A stretch of DNA of 5,015 nucleotides. Source: Gammaproteobacteria bacterium. Its GTDB lineage: Bacteria > Pseudomonadota > Gammaproteobacteria > SZUA-229. A program made the translations under genes and the position numbers. Shown in pieces: positions 1 to 5,015 of the stretch. How positions within the stretch are numbered: the first letter of the stretch is position 1; each line of letters starts with the position of its first letter. Below the pieces are notes generated by a model. The model worked only from the letters and a program-made list of their open reading frames with translations. It ran no database searches and was not told the origin of the DNA. The stretch lies in assembly GCA_029287815.1 (NCBI GenBank), contig JARFQK010000382.1:1-5015 (forward strand), written 5' to 3'.

Positions 1-822
1 AAAAATCTTGTTGCCCATATGGAATTGCATCTGGACCGGGAGAATATCATCGCCTATCTCGATGCCTACCAATCGGAGCAGAATCTGACCATCGGTGAAC
101 TCTGGGCAATACCTCAGATGTTACGAATCGCTCTTCTTGAAAGTATTCAGAGTCTGGCTGTTACAGCCTTGGACGATCTCTGCGATCGCCAGCTGGCTGA
201 CTTCTGGGCGAACCGGCTGATTGCTGCCAATCGCTGCGATGCCAACCAGCTTTTTGCCCTTCTCTCCGACCTTTCCATATCAGTACCGAATCCAAGCCCT
301 TATTTCGGGGTGCAGTTGCTTGGCCTTCTTTATGATGAAGCCGCCGTCTTGTCGCCGGTCCAGAACTGGCTCGAACGCTCCCTCAACACCCCTCACCATG
401 ATCTCAATCTTCGCGAACTCAATCGCCAAACCAGTGAACAGCTGGCTTGCGGGAATGTTTTCAATAGCCTGCGTAATCTTTCCTTGTTTGACTGGCGTGA
501 AATTTTCGAACAAATCAGCCGGGTGGAACAGATTTTACGTCTTGATCCGTCTGGTATTTATCCCGGCGTGGATTTTGCGACCCGGGATTCCTGTCGTGGG
601 GCAATTGAAGAAATCGCTCTTGCGGCCGGCAAGAGTGAGGATGAAATTGCTGAGCAGGTTATTGATTTGGCAAAGCAGGCAGGAAGAGAAAATACGAGCG
701 ATGAACGCCGCCGCCATGTCGGCACCTGGCTTGTCGGGGAGGGGCGGTTGGAACTGGCGCAACTGCTTACCTTTCGCGAAGCATTCCGTCAACGTTTTCT
801 GGTATGGATTTCAGCCCGGCAT
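1..822 (+). other. N-terminal conserved cytosolic helical region (codons 1-274, incomplete at 5' end)
   Basis: This stretch precedes the first membrane segment and is mostly predicted helix by composition. It carries blocks typical of cyclic glucan synthases: LVAHMELHLDRENIIAYLDA (codons 3-22), IGELWAIPQMLRIALLE (31-47), a DW-x-x-IFEQISRVEQILR segment (164-180) followed by DPSGIYPGVDFATRD (182-196), and HVGTWLVGEGRLEL (239-252). Its molecular role is poorly defined in the family; it is thought to be cytosolic and structural or scaffolding. The window opens in mid-domain, so the true start codon and ribosome binding site are upstream. The in-frame ATG at codon 7 is not a credible start, because conserved family sequence continues before and after it without a break. 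Confidence 0.8.
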
Positions 823-3800
823 ACTTTTGCGTACTTTCTCGGGATTGGTTTATTTTTCATTTCGTTCATGTTTTTGTTCACTTTCTTCGTTCCTCCCCCA
901 AGTATAGGTTTGATCGGATGGTCTTCAGCAACATATCTTGGATTGCTGTTGCTCCTGATGATCCCAGTCAGTCAGCTGGCGATTGAAGTAGTCAATTATC
1001 TGATCATGCGCATTTTACCACCCAGGCCCTTGGCAAAAATGGATTTCGCTGCTTCGGGAATCCCCGACAATTTTCGCACTCTGGTGGTCGTTCCGATGAT
1101 GCTGGTCAACAGGGAGACGATAATTGACGAGGTTGAGAAATTAGAGATCCGATATTTAGCAAACAAAGAAACAAATTTGCTCTTTAGTTTGTTTTCGGAC
1201 TACACCGATGCAACCACCCTTTCCTCTGAGGATGACAGCTCTCTGCTACAAACAGCCCAGCATAGTCTTGACGCCCTCAACCGGCGTCACGGTGGTGAGC
1301 GCTTTTTTCTTCTTCATCGTGAGCGCATCTGGAGCGAATCCGAGCAAAAATTCATCGGCTGGGAGCGCAAACGAGGTAAACTTGAGGAACTGAACCGCCT
1401 GATCGACGGCACCCGGCCCGAGGCTGCACCGCCCCTGGTTTATGTTGGAAATCCGGACCATCTGACCAATGTTCGTTTCATCATCACCCTCGACAGTGAC
1501 ACCCAATTGCCGCACACGACGGCCCGAAGGATGGTCGAAACCCTGGCTCACCCTCTCAATCAGCCGCGCTTCGACGAGGCAGGTCGAATTATTGCCGGTT
1601 CATATACCATTATCCAACCGCGTATAAGCCCGACCCTGGCGAGCACCAGTTCCTCGGTATTTAGCCGCCTTTTTGCCGATGCAATTGGAATCGATCCCTA
1701 CACCGCAGCTATCTCCAATGTCTATCAGGATCTCAGTGGCGAGGGATCGTATCAGGGAAAAGGCATTTATGATGTAAAGTCCTTCAGCCGCATCCTGTCG
1801 GGGCGGTTCCCTGAAGAATTGGTGCTGAGCCATGATCTGATCGAAGGTGCATATGCGGGCGTAGGACTGGCCAGCGATATCGAGCTTTTCGACGACTTTC
1901 CCCACGGCTACCAAAGTTATACCAATCGTGCCCACCGCTGGATTCGCGGAGACTGGCAGATTGCCGAATGGATTTTTTCTCGCGTTCCTCTGGCGGATGG
2001 TGGTCGGGGGCCAAATCCTTTGTCACCGCTCAATCGCTGGAAAATTGTCGATAATCTACGTCGCAGCCTGCTTCCGGCTGCCAGCGTGGCACTGCTGATA
2101 GCCTCATGGTTTATTTCCAGGCGGATGGGCGCGTGTGCACTAGTGCTGGTCGGCATTCAGCTGATCTTTCATCCGCTTGCCCAGCCCTTCACCATGGCCA
2201 CCACCCATAACGGTCTGAAGCATTTCGAATTCAAAAAGATAATCCACGATGTGCTCCGGGCCTTGGCTGATGCCGCCATGCTGCCGCACCAGGCGGCCGT
2301 AGCGCTCGATGCCATCGCCCGCGTGTGTTACCGGCGGATGATTTCAAAACGGCTATTGCTTGAGTGGACGGCGCAGGCGACCCATTGGAGCAGTTTCCGG
2401 CGCCAGTCATTTTTTGTCGCCGGCCTTACTTCCGTAAGTCTTTTGAGTATTGCTCTTGGGGTAACAATTTATTTCGTTAAACCAGAAATACTTCTTCTGG
2501 CCATTCCCTGGCTTACTCTCTGGCTCTTTTCTCCGCTGATCGGCTGGCTTTTAAACCTGCGTCCTGTCACACAAAAGAGCAGCAGCCCGCTTCCAGAAGC
2601 GGATTATCGCCTGCTCCGGCAAGTTGCCCGTAGGACGTGGCACTATTTTGCCACATTCGTTAACGAAGATACGTCGTGGCTCCCCCCTGACAATTACCAG
2701 GTAGCCCATCAGGACCGCCTGGCCATGCGAACCAGCCCAACCAATATTGGTCTCTGGTTGACCAGCGCTCTGGGGGCCCACGATGCAGGCTACCTGACGA
2801 CTGACCAGGTCTTGGACCGATTGACAAAAACCATTGCAACCCTGGGTCGTCTTAATCGCTATCAAGGCCATCTTTACAACTGGTACGACATCCATACCTT
2901 GGCCCCCCTAGAGCCTCGCTACGTGTCCACTGTTGACAGCGGCAATCTGCTTGGTGCCCTCTGGACCCTGGAACAGGGGGTTCGAGAGCTGGTCCAGGCC
3001 CCTCTGCTTGACGGAAAAACTTTCGCCGGGCTTGCCGATACCGGAGAAATACTAAAACAGGTTGCAACCCAGAAAAATATAGCCAGCTTTTGCCATCAGA
3101 CCCTTGATGCCCTCCTGGCCGACTGGCTTGCTGCTCCTTCCGCCGTCACCGAAATGCTTCATCTGCAGGAGCGGACGATGATCGACGTCACCTCGGTCGT
3201 TGCTGACGCAACTAACACGACTTGGGCAAAGGAACTGAACAAACAGGCAGCAGCCTTGGCAGAGATGGCTGAGCGCTATCTCACTTGGGCCGGAATCCTT
3301 GCTGAAAAATCTGAAGAAGAGCTTGCACCATTTGGTGAGCCTGTGGTGCGGGCCATCCGCAAAGACCTGGCCCGTGTGCCATCACTCAGCATACTTGCCG
3401 AAGGTAGAATTGAGTCGATTCTGCGCCTCCAAGTGATTCAGCAAAAGTCTCCCGCTACTTCCCCAACACTGAGCGCCTGGCTCGACCGTCTTCTTGCCGC
3501 CTTTGCCATGGCGCAATGGTTTGCCGGAGAAACCTTGGCGGTTGCAGAGCGATTGATCGCTGATATCCATGGATTGGCCGCGGCGGTGGATATGCGTTTT
3601 CTTTACGACCACAAACGCAAACTGTTTGCCATCGGCTATAACGTCTCGACCAACCGCCTGGATGGTTCAAACTACGACCTGCTGGCCAGCGAATCGCGTC
3701 TGGGAAGTTTCATAGCTATTGCCAGAAACGATGTGCCGCTGGAACATTGGTTCTCCTTGAACCGCCCATACGGGGCAATCGGCAGAAAGCGGGTGTTGCT

Positions 3801-5015
3801 CAGTTGGACCGGGACCATGTTCGAATATCTGATGCCTCTGCTGTTCCAGCACTCCTATCCCCATTCGCTTCTCGACAAGGCGGCGAGAGAAGCGGTGGCG
3901 GTGCAGATTGACTATGGCCAAACCCATGAAGTGCCTTGGGGAATTTCCGAGTCGGCCTTTGCCGATCTTGACCAGGACAAGACCTATCAATACAAGGCCT
4001 TTGGCGTACCAGCACTGGGTTTGAAAAGGGGGATGGATGAACAACCGGTCATTGCCCCCTATGCCACGCTGCTGGCACTCAACCTGGCGCCCAAGGCGGT
4101 ACTGCAAAATCTGAAAAGACTGATCGACTTTGATTTGCTTGGCGATTACGGCTATTTCGAAGCGCTGGATTTCAGCCGTCGACCGCAGCGTGATGTTGTC
4201 GGAAAAGCTCGCAAACGCGGGGTAGTTATCGAAGCCTACATGGCTCATCACCAGGGCATGGCCTTCCTGGCTCTTACCAATTTTCTCCACGACAATCCAT
4301 TCCCGCGCCGTTTTCATAGTGACTCGCGGGTCCGGGCCTTTGAGGCTCTGCTGCAGGAGCGCATCCCGGTCCTGCCGCCGCTGCATCTCATCTCGACACG
4401 GCCCAAAGAAGCTGAACTCATTGACCACGACCTTGTCTCTCCAGCAGGCAGCGTCTTCACCACACCCCATACGCGAAGGCCCAGGAGCCTGTTACTCAGC
4501 AACGGCAGGTACGGTCTGATGATCACTAACAGCGGTGCCGGCTACAGTCAGTGGGGTGACCGGGAACTGAGCCGCTGGAGTTCCGATCCAACCTGTGATA
4601 GGCAGGGCATCTTCTGCTATATCCATGAGGTTGAACCGGACCGGCTCTGGTCGACCACCTATCATCCGGTCGGCGGGAGTCCTGATGCCTATTCCGTCGA
4701 GTTTGACCTCGATCGAGCTCTATTTAAGCGCACGGATAATTCCATTTCCTGTGAAACCGAGGTCATCGTTTCCCCGGAAGATGATGTGGAACTTCGGCGG
4801 ATAACCCTGGTAAATCATTCCACCCATGCTCGTCGCCTTAACCTTACCAGCTATGTCGAGCTGTCGCTGGCCCCGCATAACGATGATCGCCAGCACCCGG
4901 CCTTTAATAAACTCTTCATCCAGACCGAAGCACTTCCGCAGCAGGAGGCATTGCTTGCTTACCGGCGCGCCAGAAGCGAAAATGATCAGCCCCTCTATGT
5001 CGCCCACTGCCTGAC
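1..5015 (+). CDS. ndvB: Cyclic beta-1,2-glucan synthase (NdvB/ChvB/Cgs family), internal fragment, open at both ends
   Basis: Frame 1 is open for 1671 codons with no stop, and no start or stop lies in the window. The protein is a polytopic inner-membrane enzyme that builds cyclic beta-1,2-glucans from UDP-glucose for the periplasm. Family signatures seen in order are TIGELWAIPQMLRIALLE (codons 30-47), DFATRD (191-196), GWERKRGKLEELNRL (453-467), TLDSDTQLP (496-504), GRFPEELVLSHDLIEGAYA (601-619), RAHRWIRGDWQ (643-653), RTSPTNIGLWL (910-920), YNWYD (959-963), RYVSTVDSGNL (973-983), VPWGISESAF (1311-1320), YGYFEALDF (1383-1391) and YMAHHQGM (1413-1420). The window then enters the GH94 module. 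Six hydrophobic segments fall where the family has them. Known members are about 2,800-2,870 aa, so this is some 60% of the protein. No frameshift or lost motif was seen. Identification is by remembered family motifs, not by a search. ndvB, chvB and cgs are synonyms in different genera. Operon context and regulation lie outside the window. Confidence 0.95.
823..1008 (+). other. Transmembrane pair 1-2 (codons 275-336)
   Basis: Two hydrophobic stretches are visible: codons about 275-297 (rich in Phe, Leu and Ile, ending in FTFFVPPP) and about 309-336 (LGLLLLLMIPVSQLAIEVV core). A short PPPSIG turn separates them. In the family this pair sits immediately before the GT84 domain and leaves both flanks in the cytosol, which suits a catalytic domain that uses cytosolic UDP-glucose. 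The segment PPRPLAKMDFAASGIPDNFRT then leads into the glycosyltransferase, recalling the 'LPRxDF..GIP...RTLVVVP' junction of other members. Boundaries are estimated by eye. Confidence 0.82.
1018..2055 (+). other. GT84 glucosyltransferase domain (codons about 340-685)
   Basis: This is the processive UDP-glucose-dependent beta-1,2-glucosyltransferase domain. It starts at RTLVVVPMMLVN (codons 359-370). The spaced D, DxD, E/D, (Q/R)xxRW signature is present: an early Asp in SDYTDA (D400 or D404), the metal and UDP-binding DxD at D498-S499-D500 in TLDSDTQLP, a downstream Asp at D612 in LSHDLIEG, and R643-A-H-R646-W647 in RAHRWIRGDWQ. Between them are the family blocks RFFLLHRERIW (434-444), GWERKRGKLEELN (453-465) and GSYQGKGIYDVKSF (582-595). 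All key positions are intact, so catalysis is expected. Family knowledge says the growing glucan is carried covalently on the enzyme itself; I cannot identify the acceptor residue from this sequence. Family placement is sure, and which early Asp is functional is an inference. Confidence 0.92.
2068..2181 (+). other. Transmembrane pair 3-4 (codons 690-727)
   Basis: Two short hydrophobic stretches follow directly after the GT84 domain: codons about 690-706 (LLPAASVALLIASWFI core) and about 710-727 (GACALVLVGIQLIF core). They are separated by a tight SRRMG turn. The preceding NRWKIVDNLRRSLLP is the usual family lead-in to this pair. In a GT84 enzyme these helices are expected to help form the channel that carries the polymer across the inner membrane. 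Segment ends are estimated from hydrophobicity by eye. Confidence 0.78.
2182..2406 (+). other. Conserved cytosolic linker between membrane pairs (codons 728-802)
   Basis: A charged, helical stretch of about 75 residues joins membrane pairs 3-4 and 5-6. It contains LPHQAAVALDAIARVCYRRM (codons 761-780) and SKRLLLEWTAQA (782-793), which match the 'LPHQA..ALDAI.RT.YR...S.R.LLEW.TA' pattern common to cyclic glucan synthases. No catalytic function is known to me. Its conservation suggests it packs against the GT84 domain. Confidence 0.75.
2407..2553 (+). other. Transmembrane pair 5-6 (codons 803-851)
   Basis: Two hydrophobic stretches are seen: codons about 803-825 (FFVAGLTSVSLLSIALGVTI core) and about 828-851 (ILLLAIPWLTLWLFSPLIGW core). 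They are joined by a minimal VKPE turn. They complete the six membrane spans expected of the family and place the downstream transglycosylase and GH94 modules in the cytosol. No further hydrophobic segment long enough to span the membrane appears later in the window. Confidence 0.8.
2593..4410 (+). other. Middle transglycosylase (cyclization) domain, glycoamylase-like, GH189 (codons about 865-1470)
   Basis: This (alpha/alpha)-barrel-type domain is the one assigned to ring closure, transferring the beta-1,2-glucan chain onto its own non-reducing end. A first conserved block spans codons 869-997, with RTSPTNIGLWL, GHLYNWYD, PLEPRYVSTVDSGNL. A less conserved, mainly helical stretch follows (about 1001-1195). 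A second conserved block spans 1197-1425, with YDLLASESRLGSFIAIA (1225-1241), LLSWTGTMFEYLMPLL (1266-1281), THEVPWGISESAF (1308-1320), YQYKAFGVPALGLKRGM (1329-1345), VIAPYATLLAL (1350-1360), YGYFEALDF (1383-1391) and EAYMAHHQGM (1411-1420). Glutamates E1310, E1317 and E1387 are in strongly conserved settings and are the obvious catalytic or sugar-contact candidates, but I cannot assign acid/base and nucleophile without an alignment. No conserved block is missing. The GH189 name is from recalled literature on a Thermoanaerobacter enzyme. Confidence 0.88.
4441..5015 (+). other. GH94 phosphorylase-like module, N-terminal beta-supersandwich part only (codons 1481-1671)
   Basis: After a Pro-rich connector (ERIPVLPPLHLIS, codons 1453-1465) the sequence enters the GH94 module. 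Recognisable features are HTRRPRSLLLSNGRYGLMIT (1490-1509), GAGYSQWGDRELSRW (1512-1526), the WSTTYHPVG strand (1550-1558), ELRRITLVNHS (1597-1607) and the stretch ending HPAFNKLFIQTEA (1632-1644). In this family GH94 shortens the linear chain by phosphorolysis and so fixes the ring size. Only the beta-rich N-terminal part is present. The (alpha/alpha)6 barrel with the catalytic Asp and phosphate site lies beyond the window, so its activity cannot be judged here. Confidence 0.9.

Noticed and set aside
221..907. A 228-codon open frame in another + frame
   Set aside because: It overlaps the conserved N-terminal region and first membrane segment in frame 1, and its translation is low-complexity, Ser/Arg/Phe-rich and matches nothing I recognise.
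1999..2040. Possible frameshift or domain break after the RxxRW motif, where GGT/CGG/GGG-rich sequence follows
   Set aside because: Frame 1 continues without a shift into NRWKIVDNLRRSLLP, the normal family sequence before membrane segment 3.
2551..2895. A 114-codon - strand frame, with others of 70-111 codons around 1246-2156, 2852-3067 and 4720-5007
   Set aside because: All are antisense to motif-bearing frame-1 sequence, lack family motifs and overlap one another in different frames, which is typical of shadow ORFs.
3167..3180. AGGAG six bases before an in-frame ATG (codon 1060), resembling an internal translation start
   Set aside because: It falls in the middle of the cyclization domain; a product starting there would lack half that domain. 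Such matches arise by chance (CAG GAG codons), and there is no break in the reading frame.
3667..4470. A 267-codon open frame on the - strand
   Set aside because: It lies entirely antisense to the most conserved part of the cyclization domain (codons 1223-1490 of the + strand gene), shows no recognisable family motif, and is explained by the codon bias of the + strand gene.
1..5015. CRISPR array, tRNA/rRNA, insertion sequence, terminator or promoter
   Set aside because: Coding sequence with family motifs continues across the whole window, and I saw no regularly spaced direct repeats, inverted-repeat ends, hairpin followed by a T-run, or intergenic gap.

Overview
The window lies entirely inside one very large protein-coding gene on the + strand. 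Reading frame 1 is open from base 1 to base 5015 (1671 full codons plus two bases) with no in-frame stop, so the gene runs off both ends and neither start nor stop is visible. The translation is recognisable along its whole length as a cyclic beta-1,2-glucan synthase (NdvB/ChvB/Cgs family), an inner-membrane enzyme that makes osmoregulated periplasmic glucans in Gram-negative bacteria. From remembered lengths of the classical enzymes (about 2,800-2,870 aa), roughly 100-150 residues are missing at the N-terminus and about 1,000-1,100 at the C-terminus.

Layout in window codons: 1-274, conserved N-terminal helical cytosolic region; 275-336, membrane pair 1-2; about 340-685, GT84 glucosyltransferase domain with its DxD, downstream Asp and RxxRW motifs; 690-727, membrane pair 3-4; 728-802, conserved cytosolic linker; 803-851, membrane pair 5-6; about 865-1470, middle 'glycoamylase-like' transglycosylase (cyclization) domain, now placed in GH189; about 1481 to the window end, start of the GH94 phosphorylase-like module (beta-supersandwich part only). 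The expected division of labour is: GT84 polymerises glucose from UDP-glucose, the middle domain closes the chain into a ring, and GH94 trims the chain by phosphorolysis to set ring size.

The organism is most likely a Gram-negative bacterium with moderate GC (by eye slightly above 50%, lower than typical Rhizobiales). A proteobacterium outside the classical rhizobia/Brucella group, perhaps deltaproteobacterial, is plausible, but the sequence does not settle it. There is no intergenic DNA, RNA gene, mobile element, repeat array or promoter that I can support. The open frames on the other strand and in other + frames are shadows of this gene. I found no evidence of an undescribed system. The points of interest concern variation within a known multi-domain enzyme.
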